Assembly: GCA_035235625.1 (NCBI GenBank)
Contig: CP141140.1
Span: 52,757,351-52,821,350, forward strand
Direction: 5' to 3'
DNA from: Saururus chinensis
Lineage: Eukaryota > Streptophyta > Magnoliopsida > Piperales > Saururaceae
DNA: 64,000 bases
The notes below the pieces were generated by a model. The model had not been told where the DNA came from. It searched no databases and saw nothing but the letters and a program-made list of their open reading frames with translations. The translations under genes were made by a program, and so were the position numbers. Each line of letters begins with the position of its first letter. Positions within the stretch are counted from its first letter, which is position 1. Shown here piece by piece: positions 31,194 to 43,142 of this stretch.

Positions 31194-31749
31194 TGTGGGG
31201 AATAAAACTATAAGCCTTGCCAAATAGAGTATAACTTTACTGTACTCTGGTTCTGGCCAAACAGAGTATATATTTACTATTGTAGAATTTTGGGTGAACA
31301 AAGTATAATTTTACTATTCCCCTACCTGTGCTGCGAAAATATGGATCTAGAAACCTCAATACAAAAGCAAAGTACATAAGGGAATTTAACCCGGTTTGGC
31401 CTGGCTGCCTACATCCACGGGAACACGCAATTCCACTAGATAGAGAATCAAAGTACAAGAGAATTACAAGATTTCATAGCAATGCTCATCACACAATACA
31501 CAAGAAGAAAACTCCAACTTCTTCCTCTTAAAAATTCTTATTTTCTTTCACTCTTTGTTACTCTGCATTGGCCTCTCCAGTTCCGGGTAGTGGCGGCTCT
31601 AAAATATCTAGTTCGGAATCCTCCACTTCTCTGGAATTCATCATCATGTCAACCACCTTTAATAAGTCTATTTATAACTTACGTCTTCTTGAAAAAAGGA
31701 CAATAATGCCCTTCACTTAAGTTCCCATAATTATGTTTCACTATCAACA
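31194..31749 (-). repeat. Copia-psi 3' LTR (left)
   Basis: Starts TGTGGGGAATAAAAC and ends ATCAACA on +, followed by the polypurine tract. It pairs with 36470-37025. Confidence 0.85.
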
Positions 31750-31905
31750 ATCTCCCACTTGAAACTGAATTACTCGAAATCTTCAACAACAATTCTCCCA
31801 CTCAAATTGATCTCTGTCAAATCAATTTTTACATATAGAGCCAATTGCAAGAAAGGCAGTTGCTCTACTCATATCCAATGTAACTGTTTGATTACCACCA
31901 TCCTT

Positions 31906-32577
31906 CTAGTGTAGAAGACCAATGGTGGTTAAGCAAACGCTTAATTTCTCCATTGTCACCACTTTAATAAACATATTCGCTAGATTCTCCTTAGTATGAA
32001 TCTTCTCAAAGAATGCATTCTTCTCTTCAACAAGTTTTCTCACAAAATGATACTTGATCAAAATATGTTTTGTTCTAGAATAAAACACATTATTTTTTAT
32101 CGTATCAATTACACTGTTGTTATTACAATAGAGTACATACCTCTCTTGAGGTTTGTCCAACTCCTTTAAGAATGCTTTTAACCATATCATCATCTTGCAA
32201 GCTTCAGTTGTAACAATATAGTCTACCTTAGCAGATGAGTTTATCATAAATTTATACAATTATGACTGCCAAGCAACTGTACCACTGCCTAATGTGAAAG
32301 CAAAACCTGAAGTACTTCTTTTACTATCTAGATTACCTCTATAATCAAAATTTACAAAACCAACTAAGTTAATCCTGGAACTCCCACTCAAGTGTAAAGA
32401 CATACCTGAGGAACCCTTTATATATCTAAGAATCCATTTCACTGCATTCCAGTACTCTTCTCCTAAATTTGCCATAAACTTTACAACCTGACTCACAACA
32501 TGAGCTATATCTAGCCTGGTGCAAGTAGCTGCATATATCAATGAACCTACAGTAGATGTATAAGGAACCCTGTTCAT
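31906..32577 (-). pseudogene. Copia RNase H fragment, first (extra) copy
   Basis: Reads on minus from the MNRVPYTSTVGSLIYAATCT segment through SGFAFTLGSGTVAWQS and, after a frame break, KAFLKELDKPQERYVLYC to NPADMF-like and KLSVCLTTIGLLH ends. This is the C-terminal reverse-transcriptase/RNase H part of a Copia polyprotein. It is repeated at 33110-33892, showing that the 3' end of the element is present twice. Confidence 0.75.
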
Positions 32578-32756
32578 GTGAGGTATACATTCTTATTTAG
32601 TAGGAGACTGCTCATTTAAAAGCCTGAAGTGATTTGCCAAAAGAGTACCAACTAGTTTGGCACCTAACATGTTAAACTTCATCAAGACCTACTCAACATA
32701 TTCCTCTTAAGATAATTTCAGTACTTTTTGCTCTCCATCTCTTGTAATTCGCAGGC

Positions 32757-32949
32757 CAAGAAGAAAACTCCAACTTCTTCCTCCTAAAAATTTCTATTTT
32801 CCTTCACTCTGTGTCACTATGAATTCTCCACTTCTCTAGAATTTATCATCACGTCAGCCTCCTTTAATGAGTCTATTTATAACTTAAGTTTTCATAGCAA
32901 AAGACAAGGATGCCCTTCACTTAAGTTCCTATAATTATGTTTCACCATC
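32757..32949 (-). repeat. Internal partial LTR of Copia-psi
   Basis: Matches the last part of the LTR from AAGAAAACTCCAACTTC to CATCAACA, without the first ~310 bp, and is followed again by the polypurine-tract complement ATCTCCCACTTG. It marks the join between two element copies. Confidence 0.8.
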
Positions 32950-33109
32950 AACAATCTCCCACTTGAAACTTAATTACTCGAAATCTTCATCAATAATTCC
33001 CCCACTCAAACTAATTCTTGTCAAATCAATTTTCACATATAGTGCCAATTGTAAGTAAGACAATTGCTCCACTCATATCTAATGTAACTATGTGATTACC
33101 ACCATCCTT

Positions 33110-36100
33110 CTAGTGTAAAAGACTAATAGTGGTTGAGCAAACACTCAATTTCTCCATTGTTACCATTTTAGTAAACATATCTACTGGAATCTCTTTAGTA
33201 TGAATCTTCTCCAAGAAGACCTTTTGTACAACAAATTTTCTCTCAAAATGATACTTGATCTCAATATATTTCGTTCTAGAATGAAACACATTATTCTTTG
33301 TCATATCAATTGCACTCATGTTATCACAATAGAGTACACACCTCTCTTGTGGTTTATCCAACTCCTTCAAAAATATTTTTAACCACATCATCATCTTACA
33401 AGCTTCGGTAGTTGTAATATACTCTGCCTTAACAGATGAATTTATTATAGATTTATGTAATTGTGACTACCAAGCAACTACACTACTGCCTAATGTGAAG
33501 ACAAAACTTAAAGTACTTCTGTTATCTAGATTACCTCCATAATCGGAATCAACAAAACTAACTAAGTTAATCCTAGAAATCCCACCAAAGTGTAAAGACA
33601 TACCTAAGGAACCCTTCATATATCTGAGAATCCATTTTACTGCATTCCAGTGCTCTTCTCCTAGATTCGCCATAAACCTTGCAACCTGAATCACAACATG
33701 AGCTATATTTGGTCTAGTGCAAGTGGTTGCATACATCAATGAACCTACAACGGGTACATAAGGAACCCTATTCATGTGAGTTATATTTTCTTGTCTAGTA
33801 GGAGACTGCTCATTTAAAAGCCTGAAGTGAGCTACCAAGGGAGTACCAACTGCTTTAACACCCAACATGTTGAACTTCATCAAGACCTTCACAACATATT
33901 CCTCTTAGGATAATTTTAGTACTTTCTGCTCTTTATCTCTTGTAATTCGCATGCCCAAAATTTGCTTGATTGGTCCAAGATCCTTTATTGCGAAATAAGA
34001 AGATAATTGTCTCTTGAGCATCTCAATCTCACTATAATTTGCTTTTATAATCAACATGCCATCTACATATAACAACAAAAACAAATAAGTTCTCAACCTT
34101 TTGTAATAGCAACAATGATCTCAATAGTAACGATAAAATCCAATGAATAACATAAATCCATTAAATTTCCTATATCAATGTCTTAGAACTTACTTGAGAC
34201 CATACAAGCTCTTTGACAGCCTGCACACCAAATTATCTTTTCCTCTTACCACATAGCATTAAGGTTAATGCATATAAATCTCATCCTCTAAGTTACCATG
34301 TAGGAAGACTGTTTTAACATCTAACTGCTCTAAGTAAAGATCCTTAACTACAATAATAGACAGCATCATTTTAATGGTAACAATTCTAACAACATGAGCA
34401 AATATTTGTGTATATTCTACTTCATACTTCTGCTGAAAGCTTTTGACAACTAGTCTAGCTTTGTACATTTTACTTCCATCAACTTCAAGTTTCAGCCTGT
34501 AAACCCTCTTGTTATATAAAGCCTTTTTACCTAAAGACAGACAAACTAATTCCCAAGTCTAATTAGATGTCAATAAATTTATCTCATCCTCCATAAAACG
34601 CACCCATTGAACGGTCTATCCTGCAAGCTTCTTCAAAGCTTTTAAGTTGACCACTATTAGTCAAAAGCAAATAATTCAAACTAAGATCAAATATGGAATG
34701 CATACTGGATGTGCTCTCAGAGTTGGAGGGATCAAATATCATCTTCTTCTTAATCTGCCTAAAACTGGTCTAACCAAGTTATGTCTGCAATGGAACTGCA
34801 TCTAAAACTCTCTTTGAAGAAGTCTCATCTACCTATTCATGACTAGATGGACCAGCCCCACTGTGTGTTAAAGCATTAAGTTCTACAAAATCAGTTTCAA
34901 CCTGTTTCATCTTCCTCTTTTGTAAATCTTGATGGTACTTATACAGCTCTGCCTCATTAAATATTACATTAATGCTTTGGATAACCTTCTTATAGACTAA
35001 AGATCGCAGTCTATAACCATAAGCATCTCTACCATAACCAACAAAGTAGCACTTGTTGGATTTTGAATCCAAAACTTCTATTTATGTTCTGTATCAACAT
35101 GCACATAAGCAGTACAACTAAATACTCTTAAGTAATTATTCTTTACCTCCTTGTTTGACCATGCGTCTTTAAGAATGCCTCAATCTAGGGGGTAGCATGA
35201 AGAATTATTGATTAAATATGTTGTAATATCAACGGCATAACTCCAGAATGAGAGAAGGTCACAATGTAGCCTCATACTGCGTGTCTTCTCCATGATAGTC
35301 CTGTTCATCAGCTCTACAACATCATTCTTTCTGGGCTGTCTAGGAATAGTAAACAACCTTCAAATGTCATGCTTATTATATTAACATTGAAATTCCCTAC
35401 TGCAATACTCACCTTCATTGTCTAACTTCAAACACTTCACATTTAACCTTGTCTCATTCTTAACAAGTGTTTTCTATTGCACAAAGATATAAAATACATT
35501 TGATTTATTTAAGTGACCACACTGCCAACAAGCCTCATCACCCTTACAGTATTTAGACTTGGATTACCCCCTCTTAGACTTCCCTCTTCATCCAGGTTTG
35601 CCTCTTTGAGGTTGCCGCCCCCTTTCATCCATAGTTAAGGTTGAACCGGATGAAGAAGAACCACCCTTACGACATGTTTTCTATTGCACAAAGATAGAAA
35701 ATACATTTGATTTATTTAAGTAACCACACTGCCAACAAGCCTCATCACCCTTACGGTATTTAGACTTGGATCACCCCCTCTTAGACTTCGCTCTTCATCC
35801 AGGTTTGCCTCTTTGAGGTTGCCGCCCCCTTTCATCCATAGTTAAGGCTGAACCGGATGAAGAAGAACCACCCTTACGACATGTTTCTTCAGCCAATATC
35901 ATTCCACACACATCATTCAACTTAAATTTTTTTGTATTATGAAAACTATGCACAACAACTTTAAATGATTCTCAATCATATGATAGACTTAAGGAAAAGT
36001 AAAAGACTGTATATCTTCAGTAAAATTAACAACTACTGCCTCAAGTTGATAAACCAAAGTATTGAATGAATTCAAGTGAGTGGCTGCAGTCTCATCATTA

Positions 36101-36381
36101 GATAATTTTAAATTAAAGAAATTGGTAACAAGATGTACTTTGTTTGTAGAAGAAGGACTTGCATATAACCGCTCAAGCATATCAAAACATTCCTTTGTGG
36201 TCTTAGCCTTCGTGACATTCGAAGCCACCAACGAAGAAATAGATAATCTGACTGTTCTTAGAGCATTGCGATTAAGCAACTCCCACCTTGCAATCTCTTC
36301 CACCATGTCTTCATCAATAGGCTTGGTTATAAACAATCGCTGGTAGAGGTCCTTCATATACAAGTAATCTTCAATCTGCAT
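33110..36381 (-). pseudogene. Copia polyprotein remnant in psi (gag, integrase, RT, RNase H)
   Basis: On minus, in order: gag (36381-35989, IARWELLNRNALRTVRLS), the basic gag tail (about 35890-35560, present twice), integrase C-terminal part (35400-35100), linker (35072-34833), RT (34468-34265 with KARLVVKSFQQKYEVEYTQ; 34096-33905 with LLLYVDGMLI) and RNase H (33892-33110). The RT active site reads YVDG instead of YVDD. Compared with the Copia in copy B, about 0.8 kb holding protease and the start of integrase is deleted. Many stops and frame changes occur; it is dead. Confidence 0.8.
35471..35889 (-). repeat. 209-bp tandem duplication within Copia-psi
   Basis: TTCTATTGCACAAAGATA at 35471 returns at 35680, and the sequence between is repeated with a few differences. 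The repeated unit contains the deletion join (TTTATTTAAGTGACCAC), so the deletion came first and the duplication second. Confidence 0.85.
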
Positions 36382-36469
36382 ACGCCAAAATTTGTAATTT
36401 TGGCCATTGAATTTCTCTATCTTAAACTTGTTATTGTCAGTTATATCCTCCTGAAGCTTCGATACTAAT

Positions 36470-37025
36470 AGTGGGGAATAAAACTACCGGCCTCGCCAAA
36501 TAGAATATAAGTTTACTGTACACTTGTTCTGGCTGAACAGAGTATATATTTACTATTCTAGAGTTCAGGGTGAACATAGTATAATTTTACTGTTCCTCTG
36601 CCTGTACTGCAGAAATATTGATCTAAAAACGTCAATACGAAAGAAAAGTACACAAGAGAATTTAACGTGGTTTGACCTTGCTACCTACATACACGGGATC
36701 ACACAATTCCACTATATAGAGAATCAAAATACAAGAGAATTACAAGATTTCTTAGCAACGCTCATCATACAATACACAAAAAGAAAACTTCAACTTCTTC
36801 CTCCCAGAAATTTCTGTTTTCTTTCACTCTGTGTCACTTTGCGTTGGCCTCTCCGGTTCCTAGTCATGGTGGCTCTGAAATCTCTAGTTCGGAATTCTCC
36901 GCTTCTCTGGAATTCATCATCACGCCAGCCTCCTTTAATGAGTCTATTTATTACTTAGGTCTTCCAGAGCAAAGGACAATAATGTCATTCACTTAAGTTT
37001 CCTTAATTATGTTTCACCGTCAACA
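36470..37025 (-). repeat. Copia-psi 5' LTR (right)
   Basis: The pair of 31194-31749. The adjacent primer-binding site at about 36453-36469 reads TTAGTATCGAAGC on minus, a degenerate initiator-tRNA match. Confidence 0.85.
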
Positions 37026-37766
37026 AAACCAACCCCAAGTTCAACACCTTATTGCGAACCTAGCTGCATGGGTTCAGTTCTAAAGGTAACGAGGTTCACA
37101 ACATCATCATTTCGAAGTTGATTTCAAAATACTCTCTCCCTTTTAAAATAATTATCCTATTTGGTTTTCTAAAATAAATTAATGGGAAAGTAAGCAAACA
37201 AACCCTTCCTTGCTTTGGATTGCATGAGGTTATCCATTTTTAGTCCCTATTTTAAATTTTTGATTGATAAATTGAGTGGACATCTCATTTTGACCTCCAA
37301 TTGCCAAATCCTTGATGACATAGGAAAACAACCATATTGATTATTTAAATTTTAAAAAAATGTGTCCCATATTAATTGTTTTATTTCATATTATCCTTAT
37401 ATAATTATTAATGGAGTAAGCATGCTTAATGGATGAAGTGCATGAGTTAACTAATTAATTTATGTAAATATCACATTTGAAAAAATGTAAACAATGAGCA
37501 TTGGACATAAAGAGAACGTAACATCCGCTAACCACTTTGATTATAAGAGAAGAGCAACAAATTGCCAACATTAGTCGTAGTAATTATTGTCCTGGGAGCA
37601 ATAATATTCGGTGTTGCAGCCTACCTTTTGTTTATCAAGAGGAAAAAGCTAAAAGATAAAGCTTCATTGTTGAAAGTTTTTTGCCCATACTTGGATCATC
37701 TCCATCAGAAGCTTTTTTTATGTTCTCCAATAACAATGAGCCTAGTGTAAGCTGTGCATAGGAGCC

Positions 37767-38654
37767 AATCTATCAGCTGCTGCAATCACTGTGGGAAAGT
37801 CCTCCACTTCCCTCTGTCTCAGATTGTTTTAAGCCCATGTTTACAAGCCTGCCATGAAGTAGAATAACTTGTCATCCTCCGTCATATTCGTCACGCCAAG
37901 ATCAGTGACTAAAACTCCTTAACATAGTCCCAGACTACCCTCGTATGCCTGAGGTTCCTCTATGACTCTTGAGCCATCCAAAACACACTTTTAGAAAGGA
38001 ATTGTGCCTGCAACTCCCTCTTAAACGTATCCTACGTCCCTATCTTTGGCCAACACGCAGGTGCATCATCTTCCAACCGCGTCCGCCACCACAACTTTGC
38101 ATCCCCTTCAAGGTACATCATTGCCACAGTAACCTTCCCTCCTTTTGGGTATGGACCAGCGTGAAGTAGTTTTTCATATCCCAAAAGTTCTTCCCAATCT
38201 CCTTGGTGCCTCGCGTTCTAGCATACACCTTCAATTCAGGGACCTTTATCTTTGTCGCAACCTGTTGAGATGAGGACTCGCCCCCATCTCGGGATGGAGT
38301 GTTAATGCTTGCCCGCTTCATTACCGCCACTTCATCCGTTAGGTCGCTAACCTTTGTTGCCGCTGCATCCTCTACCTCTTGCACTCACTGCCTAAGATAG
38401 TCCGTCATCGCAACCACATCAACCGCTAGTGTGGTGAGACAGGCTGCCTCTTCAGCCATACTGCCATCTTCCAGAGACTCGTTAAGGTGTGGTGTGACTT
38501 CAAGCAGGGACACTCGCTGGTCAAAGAGGGCCAAACGCTCGTTGATATTGCACAACAAGGTATGGACTTCAGCCAATGTCCCATTCACTGTGGCTATCGT
38601 ATCCACCTTTACATCGAGCTCAATAATGCAAGTCAACATCGAGCCTACCATCAA
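37767..38654 (-). pseudogene. Ty3/Gypsy gag fragment
   Basis: Minus-strand frames give a coiled segment (ELDVKVDTIATVNGTLAEVH...ERLALFDQRVSLLE), a stop, then the conserved Gypsy capsid start: VPELKVYARTRGTKEIGKNF followed by WDMKNYF. After frame breaks the 'KRELQAQF' and 'HTRVVWDYVKEF' blocks follow. This is a retrotransposon gag domain without protease or polymerase, directly fused to the broken intron 2 of psi. Confidence 0.75.
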
Positions 38655-38848
38655 AGCTCCCTATTTTCGAGCAACTTGTCAAGGAAAGGGGTACATGCAG
38701 CAGGAATCTCCAATCTGTCTAGCAACAACTTGTCAAGCATCTCGCCTCTTCTGGGTATCCCAACGATTTAGCAACCTTCAGCCAACTTTTTCGTAGAGAT
38801 CGTACAGAGTTTTAACCTTCTTCAGTATCCCAATAATGGAACCAACTG

Positions 38849-39316
38849 TCACGGGCACAAAGCTTTACCTAGCATCCACACTTGTAATGGCCTTGCTGCG
38901 CCGCACAACCAGTACCCACTTTTTTCCCTTCTCACTCGTATACACAAGGGAAACATAAGTAGAAAACAAGCCAACAACACAAGAGCGTCCCGGTGCAAGG
39001 GTCTCCACCCAAGCTATATAAATCAGTCCGTCAAAATACATAAGGCAGGGAGAGGGCAAGGCTGATCCACCAAGCTGAAAGCTTTCCTCTCACCTTCTTG
39101 GTTCGCTATGCATGAGCGAATTCATCCACCAACCTATCATGACCGCCCTCCTCTCCCCTTTTTATATACTCAACCTGAAACTAGTCGTCCTAATGTTACT
39201 AGGAGTACAAAACCCACCCAATACAAGAGCACTCACCCTGACCAACTCTTAGCCCATAACTAGTCCGCCCCTAGCATAAATCAGGAAACCTATAAGGGTT
39301 CGTCTTTCACTAGAAA
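38849..39316 (-). repeat. Probable 5' LTR of the Gypsy gag fragment
   Basis: On minus, an LTR-like end ...GTGCCCGTGACA is followed two bases later by TGGTTCCATTATTGGG, a possible primer site, and then by the leader of the gag frame. The outer limit is inferred from the start of the palindrome at 39317. Confidence 0.45.
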
Positions 39317-40666
39317 TGTAATATCCCAAATTTTCATGAGTTTTAAAAATTAAATACGTAAAAAATAGGGTATTTGATCTGTTGATATTCTTAGTAGAAT
39401 AACATCCTAAATATAATTTGTAGCTGAAACTAATTTTATTAGAAAGTAGACAATTAGAGCTTCGAAACGTCACGAAGAACGTACGAATCAAAGTTCAGAT
39501 AAAGGAGATACGATTGTTTGAAGTTGAAAATATCGTATAAGGCCCATTTACCCGATTTAGACGTGTATTTGGCCTTTTTAAGTTGTCTTGCGGGTTAACT
39601 AAAATTTTAAAATTTATTTTTTAGAGGCCTAATTGAGAAGGATTAACCCAACTTTTAGAGGGATTAAGAACCCTAATCCCCATGTTTATAAAAGGCATTC
39701 TTATTGCACAATTTGGGGGGTCTTTGCCCGATTGGATGAGATAATGGGGTAAACAACAAAGCTCCGGCAAGGCTCCGACGGCGGTAGAACGACAACAAAT
39801 CAATAATTAAGGTAAGATCATTGTCTTGTCTTCGCTTGAAGATTAATAAAAGTTTTATTAATTAGATTTGAATAAAAAGCAGATCTGTATAATGTAATTT
39901 ACATAAATGGTAATCGGTGTTCTGTAATCCCATTTAACAATAAGCTTATGTTTCAGATTTTATTGGCTGGTTGCCGATCGGTCAGTGCCGTCCGGCCAAT
40001 GACCGGCCAGCCGTCGTCTGGCGGGGGCTTCAGGCAGGCAAGGCCGTAGTAGCCAGAGCCAGCGTGGCCCAGGCCGGTGTGTCCAGGGCCGTCATGGCCG
40101 GGACTAGCACGGCTAGCGGCTAATTAATAAAACTTTTATTAATCTTCAAGCGAAGACAATACAACGATCCTACCTTAATTATCGATTTGTTGTTGATCCA
40201 CCGCCGTCAGAGCCTTGCCGTTCACCCCATTCTCCCATCCGATCGGGCAAAGACCCCCCAAATTGTGTCATAAGAAGGTCTTTTATAAACATAGGGATTA
40301 GGGTTCCTAATCCCTCTAAAAGTTGGGTTAATCCTTCTAAATTAGGTCTCTAAAATATAAATTTCAGAATTCTAGTTAACCGGGCCCGCAAGACAACTTA
40401 AATAGGCCAAATATAAGTCTAAATCGGGTAAACGGGCCCTATACGATATGTTCAACTTCAAACAGTCGTATCTCCCTCATCTGAACTCCGATTTGCACGT
40501 TCTTGGTGGCGTTTCAAAGCTCTAACTGTATACTTTCTAATAAAATTAGTTTCAGTTACAAATTATATCTAGGGAGGATGTCATTCTATTAAGAATATTA
40601 ATGGGTCAAACACCCTATTTTTCACATATTTAATTTTCAAAACTTAGCAAAATTCAAGATATTACA
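39317..40666. repeat. 1.35-kb palindrome with ~547-bp arms
   Basis: The left arm 39317-39864 starts TGTAATATCCC and the right arm 40121-40666 ends GATATTACA. They are inverted copies along their whole length, with the innermost 30 or so bases matching exactly. A 256-bp GC-rich spacer (39865-40120) separates them. The arm sequence also occurs singly at about 4020-4557, so the palindrome was built from an LTR-like repeat. There is no coding content beyond chance frames. Confidence 0.85.
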
Positions 40667-40826
40667 TTTTTCCCTCCTTAAAAGAATTGTATCCTCGTAA
40701 TTCACCACAGGCAACCTTTTTCAAGCTCGGCCTTTAACTCAAAAGTTGTTCTCCCCTTTCAAACCACATCAACTACAACTTATAATTTAAGTAGAACAAA
40801 AACTTAATAACCTACAAAATTCAGGT

Positions 40827-43142
40827 CGTTACAAGAAGTCCAGCGCTAAGCTCATGTGTAGGTTTAAAACCTCTACAAAAGCTTCAAAAACCCCCACCTA
40901 AACTTTTAGCGGTGGTTCTCACTTTGCCTCTAAAAGCCCCGTCACAAAAGGTTTTTGGCGGAGGTTGTGGCAGGGTTTTAAAACCCCCACTAAAAGTTTG
41001 AAGTTTTTACAGAGGTTTAAAACCTCCGCTATAAAAAGTATTTCAAATAACAATTAATAATTTTTACATAGGTTTAAAAACCCCACAAAAAAGCAAATAT
41101 CAGTTAATAGTTTTTGCAAAGGTTTAAAACCGGCGCAAAATAAATGTACAAGAGGCATGGGTGCTTTAGACAATTTATAAAAATTAATTTATTATAAATT
41201 AATTTTTTCATCTTCCCTGTATAACTTTTAAGAGACAATTTACATAAAAAATAATTATTTCCTACATCTAAAAACATAATTTCATTACTTTTAAAAACTT
41301 CATAATTTTTTAACACACAAATTCATTAACAATAACCCTCTGAATCATTGTTCTTGTTCAAAATATAAATCACATAATAAAATAAGTAAACTAATATAAG
41401 CTAGCAATAGAAAGACAACTACAATATAAAGATAATAACAATAACTAATTGAAATAACATAAGTCAAAATTAATTCCCAACTTTAAAAAATCGACAAACA
41501 TTCTTAAAATTTGAATCGTTTATGCCAACCGCCAATTATTAGGTTCTACTAGCCTACACAACTAGTGAAATAAAATAACTAATTAACCAAAAAATAAAGT
41601 ATAAATTTCATATGACTTATTATTTTGTCTAGTAAAAATAAGTCACATACTTGACCCATGTGAGAAGCGAATAGTCTTTTCATCTCTTCTAGTTGTTTTT
41701 TAAATATATTCTGCTCAAATCAAAGTTGTTCTACTTCTTCCTTATGTTGTTCTTCAAATTCTCTAATTTTGTCCTTCATTTTATGTATTTATGACTTGAG
41801 GTTTAACATGACTAGATATTCTCCCCACAATCGAGTCAGAGTCACTCCATGACCACATCCCCGAACTCGTCTTGGCTTTTCAAGCCCCATAACTTTAGCA
41901 AATACATTATTAAGGAAAAAAAAATGGGTGTCTTGGACACCCTTTTCAATAAAGCATTTCATTAGTTCCTGCAACATATATTGAAATCTTTATTATTTAA
42001 AGATGAAATTTAAGGCAATGATACCAAGTCAAATAATATTTACTTCATAGCCAAGAAAAGTAAATAAAAATATAACTATGAAAATAACAAGAAAAAACAT
42101 ATCAAAGAGGCTATGAGCACTTTAACATATGTGAACTCATCAAGTAAGAGTCAAGACCTCACACCATTTTATCTTATAAAATAGCTATAATACCTAATTA
42201 AGAAACCCATTTTATGTACATCCATCGAGCATTGAATTTCAAATAAGTTTTTTTTCTCATGACATATCAAAAAATTTTCTTGCATCATCTAAAGTTTAAT
42301 ATTTAATATATATGCTAAATAGCAAACTTTTAGCATATAGTGAAGCCTAGTTTTATTACAAAGTAATGAACTACACATCTCAAATCTTAATATAGTGAAG
42401 CTGAACCAATTATAATAATGAGAATACTTTCCAAAGTTTATTAAAGTTAAGGCTACAAAAATTAAACTAATAAAATTTATTAACTACTAAAAAAATAAGA
42501 TAGAGGCTAAAAAACTTTCAATTTTTTCATTTGCATCGTCATTGACAATTTCTCCATTTTTTTTGTGTGTTATTTTGAACATTTCAAATCGAACAAGTGA
42601 TTCATTTATTCCCCTTTTAACTTGCTACATCATTTGACATTGAATAATATCAATTTCTTTAAAAAAATCAAAGTACATACATACCAAATTGAAAACATTA
42701 TTGCCATCATCATCTTCAATAGCTTATCCTAGTTGTAACCATCGGGCCTCATCATAGACATGATTTATGCATGAAAATCGTACATTGCCATTCCTTTTCT
42801 CACCAGCTCCTTTTAAAAACATGTACAAATTAAGAAACAAACTTAAACCATCAATGAAAAAAAGTCGACTCAGATACAAAGAGCAGAAGATATCAAATTC
42901 AGCTCAAATAAAATTCAAAAGTAAAACAAATTCAGTGAAACAGTTCCCTGAGTATTGGATCCTGTATCATCTGAATGTATTTATACAACTTTTATTACAA
43001 CAAAACTAATAAAAACCCCTCTATATCTGTGTTTTCATTGGAGGTTTACCGCTATACAAGTGCTGCTATAGGTGTGTTTTCATTGGAGGTTTACAAATAT
43101 CCCCGCTATACAAGTGCTGCTATAGGTCTAACTTTTATAGTG
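40827..43142 (-). mobile_element. Deletion derivative of a CACTA (En/Spm) transposon
   Basis: The right end on + is TTTTATAGTG (complement CACTATAAAAG); the left end is a degenerate CGTTACAAGAAG. Both ends carry subterminal repeats: 'GGTTTAAAACC(T/C)C(T/C)GC' words at 40860-41130 and 'GGAGGTTTAC...CTATACAAGTGC' words at 43035-43125. A transposase C-terminus lies inside on minus. The expected 3-bp target duplication is not evident, so the left limit is approximate. Confidence 0.6.
41640..41977 (-). pseudogene. CACTA transposase C-terminal fragment
   Basis: On minus, VFAKVMGLEKPRRVRGCGHG followed by VTLTRLWG matches the family signature 'vlGkdrpGrvRgmGlg' of the plant En/Spm transposase (Transposase_24). 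A stop and then a Glu/Gln-rich coiled segment (KIREFEEQHKEEVEQ ... KKQLEEMKRLFAS) follow, as in full-length relatives. The N-terminal catalytic part was not found. Confidence 0.65.

Larger units (their letters stand above)
31194..37025 (-). mobile_element. Rearranged Copia element in intron 1 of psi
   Basis: Outer LTRs are 31194-31749 and 36470-37025 (556 bp each). Read on + they begin TGTGGGGAATAAAAC (first base mutated in the right copy) and end GTCAACA or close to it. Flanks are AAACT (31189-31193) and AAACC (37026-37030), a 5-bp target duplication. The coding sense is minus: the primer site lies just below 36470 and the polypurine tract (complement of ATCTCCCACTTG) just above 31749. A second, partial LTR at about 32757-32949 and a second copy of the 3' coding end make the element chimeric. 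Confidence 0.85.
24661..37766 (+). pseudogene. Lectin receptor kinase copy psi, shattered by hAT and Copia insertions
   Basis: The retained parts align with copies A and B: 5' flank 24661-24715 and 29867-30206, exon-1 remnant 30207-30445, intron 1 (30446-31193 and 37026-37547), exon 2 37548-37655 and a stub of intron 2 to 37766. After the conserved start (MGPMRKPTNI) about 1 kb is missing from 30250 on, removing the B-lectin, S-locus and EGF regions and rejoining inside PAN. One PAN Cys reads Tyr, a base is missing in the GGAATTGGG block, the exon-1 donor is GC instead of GT and the exon-2 donor is AT. Exon 2 still encodes the transmembrane helix. All kinase exons are absent; Gypsy gag DNA follows immediately. 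It cannot make a receptor. Confidence 0.9.
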
